Shown in pieces: positions 34,890-42,549 of a DNA stretch of 64,000 nt. Source of the stretch: Selenomonadales bacterium. Lineage in GTDB: Bacteria; Bacillota; Negativicutes; Sporomusales; UBA7701. Position numbers and translations under genes: made by a program. Positions within the stretch are counted from its first letter, which is position 1. Each line of letters begins with the position of its first letter. The stretch spans positions 1 to 64,000 of the forward strand of contig JARKPR010000030.1 in the NCBI GenBank assembly GCA_029975165.1. Direction: 5' to 3'. The notes beneath the pieces were generated by a model, which saw only the letters and a list, made by a program, of their open reading frames with translations, had not been told where the DNA came from and searched no databases.

Positions 34890-34932
34890 TTGTATTTACC
34901 TAAATTATCCTGTATAATATGAAACAAAACAA
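34890..34932. promoter_or_regulatory. Overlapping divergent promoters of the island
   Basis: Plus strand: TTGTAT (34890), 17 bp, TATAAT (34913-34918). Minus strand: TTGTTT (34927-34932), 17 bp, GATAAT (34904-34909). The two -10 boxes lie within 15 bp, so the promoters should exclude one another. Confidence 0.7.
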
Positions 34933-34991
34933 CATTAATTGCCCATTACATTTGATATTTTACATTACAAATCAAGGGAGATGTGTTGCTA

Positions 34992-35957
34992 ATGCATGAA
35001 CCGAAACCTATAGAACATTCAATTTTTATGGGACAAGTCGCCGATAATGGCTATCAGATTCAGACACCCGCCGGAACCACCTCTTATCTATTAGAAAAGC
35101 CGGGAAGCACAAAGTATAAGACGTACGAACCACTAGTTGAAAACCCCGCATTGTTTGCGGAGTTCGCAGAATTGGAGCCTACGAAGGAAGCTATAACCGA
35201 TTTCGCTAATAAATACGGCCTCCTGATTGGCAAAGGTTATCCCGTTGTTAAGGGGTCGAAAAGCAATTTCTCGACGGCCGTAACGCCCGGAGACCCAGTT
35301 TTAATATGGTTCAATGAAATAGCTCACATGAAGGCGCTTATGACCATCTGGAGACACTACCTTGAGCAAAATAAAGAGGCGTTGGCTCAATGGTTCTATT
35401 GGGAAAACGGACAAATTAAATGCGTTCCTCTAACTAAAACCTATCCCGGCGATAACAGCCCTTACGCATGGCACGATTTCAGCCAAAGCGTCAACAACCT
35501 TCTAGCCATACCGAAAGTAGCGGCACAAATAATTCCTGGGGACATTCTACTGCCAGTAAAGATTTTTGTAATGACCGTCGTAAATGATAAACTTGTTCAA
35601 TATCCTGCACTTGCTCAGATAACGATCAACGTCAACGGTCTCATTCTAGCTCCGAAATTTCAGCCTAAGAACCTGCTTTCGGTGCTGTGGTTCCAATTTT
35701 CCCGGTATGTAATCGGCGAGTTGAAGGTTACGCCTTGCATCGTCTGCGGAGGATGGGTTGAGTTCACCGACGGCAAAAAAATGAAAGCCCACCCGGCCTG
35801 CTCTAATCGTTGGCGGGTTAAGAAGTCAAGGATACGGCCCGATGTTTTGCGCCTGCACGCTGAGGGGAAAACAGTTTCTGAAATAACCCTTGCCTTAAAT
35901 GCGGACCGGAGAATGGTCCTGCAAATATTGGAGGTAGCAAATGGCCGGTTCAATTGA
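34992..35957 (+). CDS. Island protein with zinc-binding and HTH-like C-terminus
   Basis: A 321-aa protein, no family recognised. The C-terminal third has CIVCGGWVEF ... HPACSNRWR, a zinc-knuckle-like pattern similar to CGNR-type fingers, then an HTH-like stretch LHAEGKTVSEITLALNADRR. The N-terminal 230 residues are unassigned. ATG 34992 is 11 nt from GGGAG; TTG 34986 is an alternative. It overlaps the integrase start by 17 nt. It could be a regulator or an island-encoded defence/immunity factor. Confidence 0.7.
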   Translation: MHEPKPIEHSIFMGQVADNGYQIQTPAGTTSYLLEKPGSTKYKTYEPLVENPALFAEFAELEPTKEAITDFANKYGLLIGKGYPVVKGSKSNFSTAVTPGDPVLIWFNEIAHMKALMTIWRHYLEQNKEALAQWFYWENGQIKCVPLTKTYPGDNSPYAWHDFSQSVNNLLAIPKVAAQIIPGDILLPVKIFVMTVVNDKLVQYPALAQITINVNGLILAPKFQPKNLLSVLWFQFSRYVIGELKVTPCIVCGGWVEFTDGKKMKAHPACSNRWRVKKSRIRPDVLRLHAEGKTVSEITLALNADRRMVLQILEVANGRFN

Positions 35958-37359
35958 AAAGCGCGGGAAAAATTCATATCGCCTTGTAGTGTCTGGCGGC
36001 CTGGACGGCAACGGCCGGCAGGTAAAAAAGACAAAAACAGTCACTTGCTCGGATATGAAGGCAGCCGAGAAGGAACTGGCCAGGTTCATCACCGATATTG
36101 AGGACGGCAAGCATGCCACCTCGGGCAAAATGACCCTGGCGGCGTTCTATGAATACTGGAAAAAAAACCACGCGACGAAGAATCACCAGGCGACCACAAT
36201 AGCCTACAATGATTTTATCTTCGCCAGGATTAAGGCAACTCTGGGCCATAAGCGACTCGACAAGATCGAGCCGAAGCACCTATTGAGCTTTTACGAAAAC
36301 CTGGCCGAACCGGGCATAAAGAAGCTGCCGAAGAGAAAGAAGAAGGGGCAGCAGGGCGATCTCCCGCCGGCGGCCGGCAGCATCCCGGAGGCCGGCAGCG
36401 TACCGACCGATGCCACCCCCGCGGCCACCCCCGAAGCTGAAACCGGCGCCAGCACCACCGACGCCACCCCCCCGGAAATCGCCGCGGCCGGTAGCGCCAC
36501 CCAGGCCGGCCACGTCCCGGCGGTCGGCGCCTGCCTGTCCGCCAACACCATCCGCAAGCACCATGCCCTGATCTCCTCACTGCTCAACAAGGCCGTACAA
36601 TGGGGACTAATCCCGAACAACGCCGCTGATCGCGTCGAGCCCCCAAAGGTGGACCAGAAGCCGAAGGCCATTTATGACCAGGAAACCCTTGGCGCTTTTT
36701 TGCAGGCCATCGATGGCGAAGGTGATAAGCAGAAACTATGGATACTCCTCGCCCTGACCGGTGGCCTCCGGCGGGAGGAGATATTCGGCTTGGAGTGGCG
36801 CCACGTCGATTTCGCAAATAGTAGCTTACGGGTCGAGCAGGCCAGCGTGTACGTCCCAGGAACCGGCACGATACCCAAAGGGACAAAGAACAGGAGCAGC
36901 GACCGCCTGGTGAGTATCCCCGGCTCAGTCATGGAGATACTCAGTCGGCATAGGCTCACACAGAACAAGAAGCGCCTCAAAATGGGCGGCCATAAAGACG
37001 ATGGCGGCAAGTGGGCCGGCGCGAAGGAACCCGGCGGTGACCGGGTATTCACTCAATGGGACGGACGGCCGGCGCACCCTCACAGTTTCAATACCTGGTT
37101 ACGGCGCCTCGTCAAAGAGCATCAACTGCCGCCAATCAGCCCGCATGCCTTCCGGCATATGGCGGCCACCTACCTTATCGCCGGCGGTACCGACGTAAGG
37201 ACCGTATCCGGCAAGCTGGGGCACAGCAGAACCAGTACAACCATGAACATCTACAGCCACCTTTTGAAATCGGCCGAACAGGAGACGGCCGAAAGGATGG
37301 AGACGTTCCTTACACAGACAAGCACCCTCGCAAAAAGCAAAAAGGGGCAGGCGAATTAA
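35941..37359 (+). CDS. Tyrosine integrase with low-complexity insertion
   Basis: A 472-aa site-specific recombinase. It has an N-terminal arm-binding domain (residues 1-60) and a core-binding domain that is interrupted at about residues 128-198 by a Pro/Ala/Thr-rich insert. In the catalytic domain Arg is in GGLRREEIFGLEW, then the Lys region TKNRSSDR, HAFRHMAA, LGHSRTSTT, and the nucleophile Tyr in MNIYSH. It lies beside its tRNA target and should catalyse integration and excision of the island. Confidence 0.95.
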   Translation: MAGSIEKRGKNSYRLVVSGGLDGNGRQVKKTKTVTCSDMKAAEKELARFITDIEDGKHATSGKMTLAAFYEYWKKNHATKNHQATTIAYNDFIFARIKATLGHKRLDKIEPKHLLSFYENLAEPGIKKLPKRKKKGQQGDLPPAAGSIPEAGSVPTDATPAATPEAETGASTTDATPPEIAAAGSATQAGHVPAVGACLSANTIRKHHALISSLLNKAVQWGLIPNNAADRVEPPKVDQKPKAIYDQETLGAFLQAIDGEGDKQKLWILLALTGGLRREEIFGLEWRHVDFANSSLRVEQASVYVPGTGTIPKGTKNRSSDRLVSIPGSVMEILSRHRLTQNKKRLKMGGHKDDGGKWAGAKEPGGDRVFTQWDGRPAHPHSFNTWLRRLVKEHQLPPISPHAFRHMAATYLIAGGTDVRTVSGKLGHSRTSTTMNIYSHLLKSAEQETAERMETFLTQTSTLAKSKKGQAN

Positions 37360-37376
37360 CGCCTGCCCCTCCGTTT
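37343..37376 (+). terminator. Integrase terminator
   Basis: AGGGGCAGGCG and CGCCTGCCCCT arms followed by a T run; it overlaps the last integrase codons. Confidence 0.85.
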
Positions 37377-37455
37377 TTTCTTGCTAAATCTTTGTGGTCA
37401 TTTGCGGATTTTGTTACCCGGTATCCCCAAAACTATCCCCATATTTACATAACTA

Positions 37456-37480
37456 AAGGCCCCGCGTTCCCGCGGAGCCC
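37456..37480 (-). terminator. Element-supplied terminator of tRNA-Ala
   Basis: Minus strand GGCTCCGCG and CGCGGGGCC arms (one wobble) followed by TTT, just past the tRNA 3' end. Confidence 0.55.
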
Positions 37481-37482
37481 CG

Positions 37483-37534
37483 TAGTTACTGGTGGAGACG
37501 ATGGGATTCGAACCCACGACCTCTTGAATGCGAG
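37483..37534 (-). repeat. Right attachment site inside tRNA-Ala
   Basis: The 52-bp direct repeat matching 28516-28567; the intact tRNA continues to the right of it. Confidence 0.9.
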
Positions 37535-37565
37535 CCAAGCGCTCTCCCAGCTGAGCTACGCCCCC
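37490..37565 (-). tRNA. tRNA-Ala (CGC)
   Basis: A 76-nt cloverleaf starting GGGGGCG and ending with encoded CCA. D arm GCTCAGCTGGGAGAGC; anticodon loop CTCGCAT, giving CGC; T arm GTGGGTTCGAATCCCAT. The acceptor stem has two G-U pairs. It is the island's integration target. Confidence 0.95.
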
Positions 37566-37589
37566 ATGTGCCAAAAACAGTCTAGTAGT

Positions 37590-37618
37590 ATTGTATAACA
37601 GCGCCGTCCATTTTGCAA
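37590..37618 (-). promoter_or_regulatory. Promoter of tRNA-Ala
   Basis: Minus strand TTGCAA (37613-37618), a 17-bp spacer, and TACAAT (37590-37595). Confidence 0.65.
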
Positions 37619-37626
37619 GCCAAAAC

Positions 37627-38139
37627 CTATTCCGTCAACCGGCCAATTGCTTCCTCCTCGGCCGGGATGCGGACGGCGAGCAGCAGCCAGGCGTTGGCCA
37701 GGCCGGCGGCCAGGGCCGTAAGCCAGGCGCCGAAGATGAGCGGGCCGCAGACGAGCTCGACGGTGACCGCCAGGTAGTTGGGGTGGCTAAGGAGGCGGTA
37801 GGGGCCGCAGCGGACGCACGGGACGCCGGGGAGAACGATGATGCGGGTAGTCCAGCGGCGGCCGAGGCTGGCGATGCACCAGTAGCGGAGAGCCTGGGCG
37901 GCGAGGAAGAGGGCGAGCCACAGCCACCACAGCGCGCCGGGGCCGTCGCCGAGCAGCCCCTCGGCCAGCCAGCCGGCCAACCAGCCGCCATGGAGAAGGA
38001 CGAAGAGGTGATAATGCCCGGCGCCGTACTCGCGGCCACCCTGGTCGAGCAGCCAGCGGCGATTACGGTCGGCGAGCGACTGCTCGGCCAACCGCTGGAC
38101 GGCGACCGCCGCCGTCATGAGCACCAGCCAGCCTACCAC
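37627..38139 (-). CDS. ICMT-family methyltransferase (BpsB-like)
   Basis: A 170-aa membrane methyltransferase of the isoprenylcysteine carboxyl methyltransferase superfamily. It has several hydrophobic segments and the family motif PYRLLSHPNYLAV with the SAM-proximal HPNY. It starts at a GTG overlapping the polyketide synthase stop (AGGTG upstream), so the two are coupled. In Bacillus, BpsB methylates alkylpyrone products of BpsA; the same pairing is seen here. Confidence 0.85.
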   Translation of the reverse strand: MVGWLVLMTAAVAVQRLAEQSLADRNRRWLLDQGGREYGAGHYHLFVLLHGGWLAGWLAEGLLGDGPGALWWLWLALFLAAQALRYWCIASLGRRWTTRIIVLPGVPCVRCGPYRLLSHPNYLAVTVELVCGPLIFGAWLTALAAGLANAWLLLAVRIPAEEEAIGRLTE

Positions 38140-39179
38140 CGGAACAGCACCTGCTCGGCGCTGAACCCCGGGCCGAGCGACAGCATCACCCCATAGCGCC
38201 CGGCGGGCGGCGTGGCCCGCAGGAACCTTTCGAGCACGAACAGCACCGAGGCGCTCGACATGTTGCCGTATTCGGCGAGAACCTCGTAGGCCGTAGCCAG
38301 CGTCACCGCCGACAGGCCGAGGCTGTCGGCGTAGGCGGCGAGCACTTTGGCACCGCCGGGATGAACGATATAGTGGGCCAGGTCCTGGCGCGTTATCCCC
38401 CATCGCCGGCAGGCGGCGGCGGCCAGGTCGGCCAGGTGGGTGCGGACGAAGGTGGGGATGTCGCGGGAGAAGCGCACCTTGAGACCGGTGGCGACGACAT
38501 CCCAGCCCATGATGTCTTCGGTGTCGGCGAACAGGGTGCTGTGGGTCCCGAGGATCTCCGGCCCTTCGCCGCCGGCCGCGACGACTGCCGCCGCGGCGCC
38601 GTCGGCGAAGATGCCCGCCCCCACGAGGTTGGACTTCGAGAAGTCGTTGCGCTGGAAGGTGAGGCTGCAGAGCTCCACCGCCACCAGCAGCACGACGCGG
38701 CCGGGCACGGCCGCCGCCAGCTCCGCTGCCCTGGCCAGCCCCGCTACGCCGCCGGCACAGCCCAGTCCCCACACCGGCAGGCGGGCGGCGCTGGCCGCTA
38801 TACCCAGCCGCCGGATGAGCTTGGCGTCCAGGCTCGGCGTGCTGATGCCGGTGGAGGAGACGAGCACGACCAGCCCCACATCGTCCGCGGCCACGCCGGC
38901 GCGGTCGAGTGCCTGGACGGCGGCTTCCGCGGCCAGGTCGAGGCCGATTTCCTCATACAGCAGGTTGGCTTCGGCAAAGGTGTGCTCGGCCGCGTACCAG
39001 GCAAGCGGCCGGGCCAGGTGGCGTTTGGCGATACAGGCGTTGTCGAAGACGGGCAGCAGGCGTTCCAGGTGGTCGATCCTGGCCTGGAAAAGGGAGGCGG
39101 TGAAATCCCTGATGTCGGCCTGGCGGATGGCGTGGGCCGGCACGGCCAGTCCTACCGACCGCACGCGTGGCGCGGACAT
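38133..39179 (-). CDS. Type III polyketide synthase (BpsA-like)
   Basis: A 348-aa chalcone/stilbene-synthase-fold enzyme. The catalytic triad is visible: Cys in GLGCAGGVAG near residue 140, His in YIVHPGG near residue 276, Asn in EYGNMSSAS near residue 309. It extends fatty acyl-CoA or similar starters with malonyl units, in bacteria often to alkylpyrones or resorcinols. Followed by an ICMT methyltransferase that probably caps the product. Confidence 0.9.
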   Translation of the reverse strand: MSAPRVRSVGLAVPAHAIRQADIRDFTASLFQARIDHLERLLPVFDNACIAKRHLARPLAWYAAEHTFAEANLLYEEIGLDLAAEAAVQALDRAGVAADDVGLVVLVSSTGISTPSLDAKLIRRLGIAASAARLPVWGLGCAGGVAGLARAAELAAAVPGRVVLLVAVELCSLTFQRNDFSKSNLVGAGIFADGAAAAVVAAGGEGPEILGTHSTLFADTEDIMGWDVVATGLKVRFSRDIPTFVRTHLADLAAAACRRWGITRQDLAHYIVHPGGAKVLAAYADSLGLSAVTLATAYEVLAEYGNMSSASVLFVLERFLRATPPAGRYGVMLSLGPGFSAEQVLFRW

Positions 39180-39239
39180 AAAACCACCCCGTTCATAATG
39201 AGCATGCTAGCATACTCTATGACCCGGGGTGGATAAAAA

Positions 39240-40478
39240 TTACTCCTCCAGCGTGGCGGCGGCTTCCGGGGCCGGCAGTTCCTGCACCGTCCGCAGCTTG
39301 CGTTCGATGGTCCGCGACTTCTGGGCAGCGGTTTCGATGGAGTTCGAGGCTTCCTGCAGCTTCTTCTGCGTCTTCTCGAGCATGTCGCCGAAACGGCCGA
39401 ACTCGGTCTTGACCGCCCCGAGGAGCGTCCACACCTCGCTGGAGCGTTTCTCGACCGCCAGCGTCCTGAAGCCCATCTGCAGGCTGCTCAGGAGCGCCGC
39501 CAATGTCGTCGGCCCGGTGACGACCACCCGGTAGTCCCGCTGGAGCTGGTCGCACAGCCCCGGCCGGCGCAGTACCTCGGCGAACAGGCCCTCGACCGGC
39601 AGGAAGAGAATGGCGAAATCGGTGGTATGGGGCGGATCGATGTATTTCTCCCTTATCGCCCTGGCCTCGATTTTCACCCTGGCTTCCATCCCCCTGGCCG
39701 CTTCCTCGGCCATCACCGAGTTGGCCTGGTCCTGGGCGTCGAGCAGCCGCTGGTAATCTTCCTGGGGAAACTTGGCGTCGATAGGCAGCCAGACGGGTTT
39801 TTCCCCGTCTTCGCGCCCCGGCAGGCGGATGGCGAATTCGACCCGTTCGCCGCTGCCGGGCTTGGTGGCCACGTTACGGTCGTACTGGTCGGGGGTGAGG
39901 ATTTGCTCCAGGAGGCTGGCCAGGTGGATCTCCCCCCAGATGCCGCGAGTCTTGACGTTGGTGAGCACCCGTTTGAGGTCGCCCACCCCGGCGGCGAGGG
40001 TCTGCATTTCGCCTAGCCCTTTGTGGACGAGCTCCAGCCGTTCGCTCACCAGGCGGAAGGATTCTCCCAGCCGCTTTTCGAGCGTGGCGTGGAGCTTCTC
40101 GTCGACCGTCGCCCGCATCACCTCGAGCTGCCGGTTGTTGTCCGCCTGCATCAGCTTGAGCCGTTCCTCGACGATCTCCCGCATCCGCTCCAGCTTGTTT
40201 TCGTTGCTCTGGGTAAGCGCCATGAGCTGGCGGGAGAAAACCTCGATCTGCCCGGTCTGGAGGGCGGCCATGTCGGACATGCGGGCCAGCAGGGAGTCGC
40301 TCAGATGCCGCTGAGCGTCGCTATTTTCGCGGCGGCTGACGACAAATTCCTCCCTCACCACCCGCTCCAGCCGTTCCCGGTCGTCGCGGCCGCCGCGGCC
40401 GTGCGACTGGGCGAAGGCTAATAAGGCGATTACGATGACATTGAGTCCCAGGGATATGAGCAACAGTGTTTCCGACAT
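39240..40478 (-). CDS. rmuC: DNA recombination protein RmuC
   Basis: A 412-aa RmuC. It has an N-terminal membrane segment (LLLISLGLNVIVIALLAF), a long coiled coil (residues 30-160), then the nuclease-like RmuC domain with LKRVLTNVKTRGIWGE, LPIDAKFPQEDY and FLPVEGLFAEVL. It is thought to limit inversions at repeats. ATG with AGGAGG upstream. Confidence 0.93.
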   Translation of the reverse strand: MSETLLLISLGLNVIVIALLAFAQSHGRGGRDDRERLERVVREEFVVSRRENSDAQRHLSDSLLARMSDMAALQTGQIEVFSRQLMALTQSNENKLERMREIVEERLKLMQADNNRQLEVMRATVDEKLHATLEKRLGESFRLVSERLELVHKGLGEMQTLAAGVGDLKRVLTNVKTRGIWGEIHLASLLEQILTPDQYDRNVATKPGSGERVEFAIRLPGREDGEKPVWLPIDAKFPQEDYQRLLDAQDQANSVMAEEAARGMEARVKIEARAIREKYIDPPHTTDFAILFLPVEGLFAEVLRRPGLCDQLQRDYRVVVTGPTTLAALLSSLQMGFRTLAVEKRSSEVWTLLGAVKTEFGRFGDMLEKTQKKLQEASNSIETAAQKSRTIERKLRTVQELPAPEAAATLEE

Positions 40479-40640
40479 ATATCCGCCTCCTGTGAAACCA
40501 TTCCTTTACATTTATTTCCATATCATCGGCCGTTTTTCCTTCTGCCGATCAGAAAACTATCGCTTCGCCAAGCCTTTTGTCACAGGCGAATCTATAGTTG
40601 CTCCCATGCCTGCCAGAAAGCTCCTGCCTTCTAACAGACC

Positions 40641-40676
40641 AAACAAAAGCTTGCAGCTATTGCCGCAAGCTTTTGC
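40641..40676 (-). terminator. Terminator of the 40715 gene
   Basis: CAAAAGCTTGC and GCAAGCTTTTG arms around a 10-nt loop. The remaining 40479-40714 gap shows nothing else. Confidence 0.65.
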
Positions 40677-40714
40677 AGTTGGAATGGCAAACTGGCCCGG
40701 CCGCAGGGTTCTCG

Positions 40715-41272
40715 TCACATGCCGCCCATGGCGAACTTTTTATAGCCGTTCGGCACTTCGAACAGTGAGGCATCGGGAACACCGACCTGGATGTTGCGAA
40801 ATTCCTGCCACCAGGAGCCGTCCTCGGCGGCCGTCCTCAGCGGCAGGGCGGAGTCCGCCGCCAGCCACTGCAGGAAGGAGTGCCGCCTGCTGTCGGTCTG
40901 GACGGTGATGCGATATTTGTTGGCGGTCTGGCCGTTGACCGTTTCCGTGCCGAGCAGCGTCCTCTCGACCTCGCCGGCCATCGGCTCGGAGCTAGGGACG
41001 ACGTTTTCCAGCCTGATGGGCTGCTCCATATACATTTTCTCCGTGGGCATCAGCATCCAAACGACTTTTTTGTCCATCCGCGTTATCGAGACCACCCCGG
41101 CCGTCTCGAACCGCATCTTATCCCCGGCGACGAAAATTTTCCCCTGCATGGTCTGCTTGCCGTGCGCGGTGACGATATCGGCGCTGAAGCCCTGGAAAGC
41201 CGCCGCCACCGCCATCGCACCCGCAAGCAAGGCCGCTACCAGCACCAGGCATACGCATACCCGCAACTTCAT
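40715..41272 (-). CDS. Secreted LolA/DUF4412-like protein
   Basis: A 185-aa protein with a strong signal peptide (LRVCVCLVLVAALLAGAMAVAAA) and a beta-rich mature part. FSADIVTAHGKQTMQGKIFV and DKMRFETAGV fit the half-barrel LolA/DUF4412 pattern, usually periplasmic and able to bind lipid. ATG 41272 is preferred (GGAAGG 9 nt upstream). Consistent with a diderm envelope. Confidence 0.75.
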   Translation of the reverse strand: MKLRVCVCLVLVAALLAGAMAVAAAFQGFSADIVTAHGKQTMQGKIFVAGDKMRFETAGVVSITRMDKKVVWMLMPTEKMYMEQPIRLENVVPSSEPMAGEVERTLLGTETVNGQTANKYRITVQTDSRRHSFLQWLAADSALPLRTAAEDGSWWQEFRNIQVGVPDASLFEVPNGYKKFAMGGM

Positions 41273-41481
41273 GCTGATCATCCTTCCCGATTATTGGTCC
41301 CTCATATGGTAAAGTTCGGTAATAAATGTCCGTTTCCCTGCCGGGAACACCCACGATTGCCGCTGTTTTGCCGTGGCCGACGGGATAGCCGGCCTGGCAC
41401 CGGTTCAAACTAATCGTGCAGGAGATTGTCGCCATGCCCCGGGAACTGTCAGAAAGCCCACAACCAGGGAGGTGAATTTTC

Positions 41482-41577
41482 ATGGCCATGAACGATATGC
41501 TCGACTCCGACCCTGCGAAAAAAAACAAGCCGGGAGCGCGGGAAGCCGAGTCGCTGCAAGCCGAAAAACCGAAATGA
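41482..41577 (+). CDS. Small charged protein (31 aa)
   Basis: GGGAGGTGA lies 8 nt before ATG; it encodes a 31-residue hydrophilic peptide starting MAMNDMLDSDPAKKNK. No family. The good ribosome site and a downstream unit with terminator favour a real gene. Confidence 0.5.
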   Translation: MAMNDMLDSDPAKKNKPGAREAESLQAEKPK

Positions 41578-41625
41578 CCGGTCTGCGGGCGGTAGGATAC
41601 CGCCAAACCAGTTTTTGCAAAGGGG

Positions 41626-41784
41626 GTGTGCCTGATAAGAACGCCAACCATTGATGAAGAATACGGGCCCAACAACCCCGAACCCCTGGCCATGAAGGAT
41701 TCGGCGACCGTGCGCGACCCCACCCGCGACTCCCTGCACGCGGCCTCGGAGTACATCGAGCGCACCCAGGCCGATACCGATTGA
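41626..41784 (+). CDS. Possible small acidic protein (about 50 aa)
   Basis: An open frame containing TPTIDEEYGPNNPEPLAMKD and ending SEYIERTQADTD, stopping at 41784 just before a terminator. AAGGGGG precedes it, but the start codon is unclear (GTG 41626 or CTG 41632). Acidic and soluble; function unknown. Confidence 0.4.
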   Translation: MCLIRTPTIDEEYGPNNPEPLAMKDSATVRDPTRDSLHAASEYIERTQADTD

Positions 41785-41791
41785 GCCGGGA

Positions 41792-41826
41792 TGACAGTGG
41801 CAAATCGCCACTGTCAACTTTTTTTC
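41792..41826 (+). terminator. Terminator after small ORFs
   Basis: TGACAGTGGC and GCCACTGTCA arms followed by seven T. Confidence 0.85.
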
Positions 41827-41930
41827 AATATCTTGTGTGTTTTGCAGGATTTATTCCCATTTATAGCGAAATATAGTATTCGACCGATTGGATACTTATG
41901 CCTGAGCGGGCGTAAGAGGAGGGACGAAAG

Positions 41931-42368
41931 ATGTACTGCCCTATCCGTGGCCCGTCAAGAGTCGATAAGCTCAGAAAAAGAAAGCGCAGCAACAAGTCTC
42001 GCTTCCGCAAAGCGATTGTCGTTCTTGCTGGCGTGCTGCTTCTGACAGTGGCGATTCCCGCTTTCCCCGAGCTGGACAAGCAGCTCTTCGGCGGCATCTT
42101 CCCCGTATCCGGGCAGCAACAGCTGACGCCGCAGCAACCGCCGCAGAAGACGGAGTACGCGGTCGTCTATATCAGCGGCGCCGTCGCCAATCCAGGAGTG
42201 ATCAGGGTACCGGCCGGCACCACGGTGGCTGACATCGTCAGGCTTGCCGGCGGCTTTACGGCTGGCGCCGACACCGCCAAGCTCACCCTCGCAGGCATCG
42301 TGAAGGACGAAATGCATATCCATGTCGATAAGGTAGCGACAACACCCCCCCAAGTAAAGAAGAGATAA
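41931..42368 (+). CDS. SLBB-domain membrane-anchored protein
   Basis: A 145-aa protein: a basic N-terminus, one membrane anchor (AIVVLAGVLLLTVAIPAF, residues 28-45), a Gln/Pro linker, then an SLBB beta-grasp domain (VYISGAVANPGVIRVPAG, then VADIVRLAGGFTAGAD), the ComEA-N/polysaccharide-export type of ligand-binding fold. GAGGAGGG before ATG. Ligand unknown; single-gene unit. Confidence 0.85.
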   Translation: MYCPIRGPSRVDKLRKRKRSNKSRFRKAIVVLAGVLLLTVAIPAFPELDKQLFGGIFPVSGQQQLTPQQPPQKTEYAVVYISGAVANPGVIRVPAGTTVADIVRLAGGFTAGADTAKLTLAGIVKDEMHIHVDKVATTPPQVKKR

Positions 42369-42394
42369 ACGGACGGCATCAGATATATCCAGGT

Positions 42395-42428
42395 TTAAAG
42401 AGTCTTTTGTCACAAAAGACTCTTTTTT
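42395..42428 (+). terminator. Terminator of the SLBB gene
   Basis: AAGAGTCTTTTG and CAAAAGACTCTT arms plus a T run. Confidence 0.85.
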
Positions 42429-42473
42429 TGAGTTGATGACTATGTCTTATCCCTGCTTGAAAATAGGGCCGAA

Positions 42474-42507
42474 AAAATGACCTATGCCTGACAGGCATAG
42501 GTCATTT
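42474..42507 (-). terminator. Terminator of the encapsulin operon
   Basis: AAATGACCTATGCCTG and its complement form a near-perfect hairpin; TTTTTT follows on the minus strand. Confidence 0.8.
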
Positions 42508-42549
42508 ACTAGTCTTATATTTCAGGCGTAGTTTCAACAGGACAGCCCT

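Larger units (their letters stand above)
28516..37534. mobile_element. 9-kb integrative island in tRNA-Ala (satellite-like)
   Basis: Bounded by 52-bp direct repeats of the tRNA-Ala(CGC) 3' end. The integrase lies at the tRNA-proximal end. The minus-strand block contains, in transcription order, an HTH protein, a replication initiator-like protein, a helicase-loader-like protein, and two tail/baseplate proteins, then small cargo genes. No capsid, portal or terminase large-subunit gene is recognisable. Copies of TATCCCCA cluster inside both ends. It resembles a phage satellite or a pared-down prophage. Confidence 0.85.
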
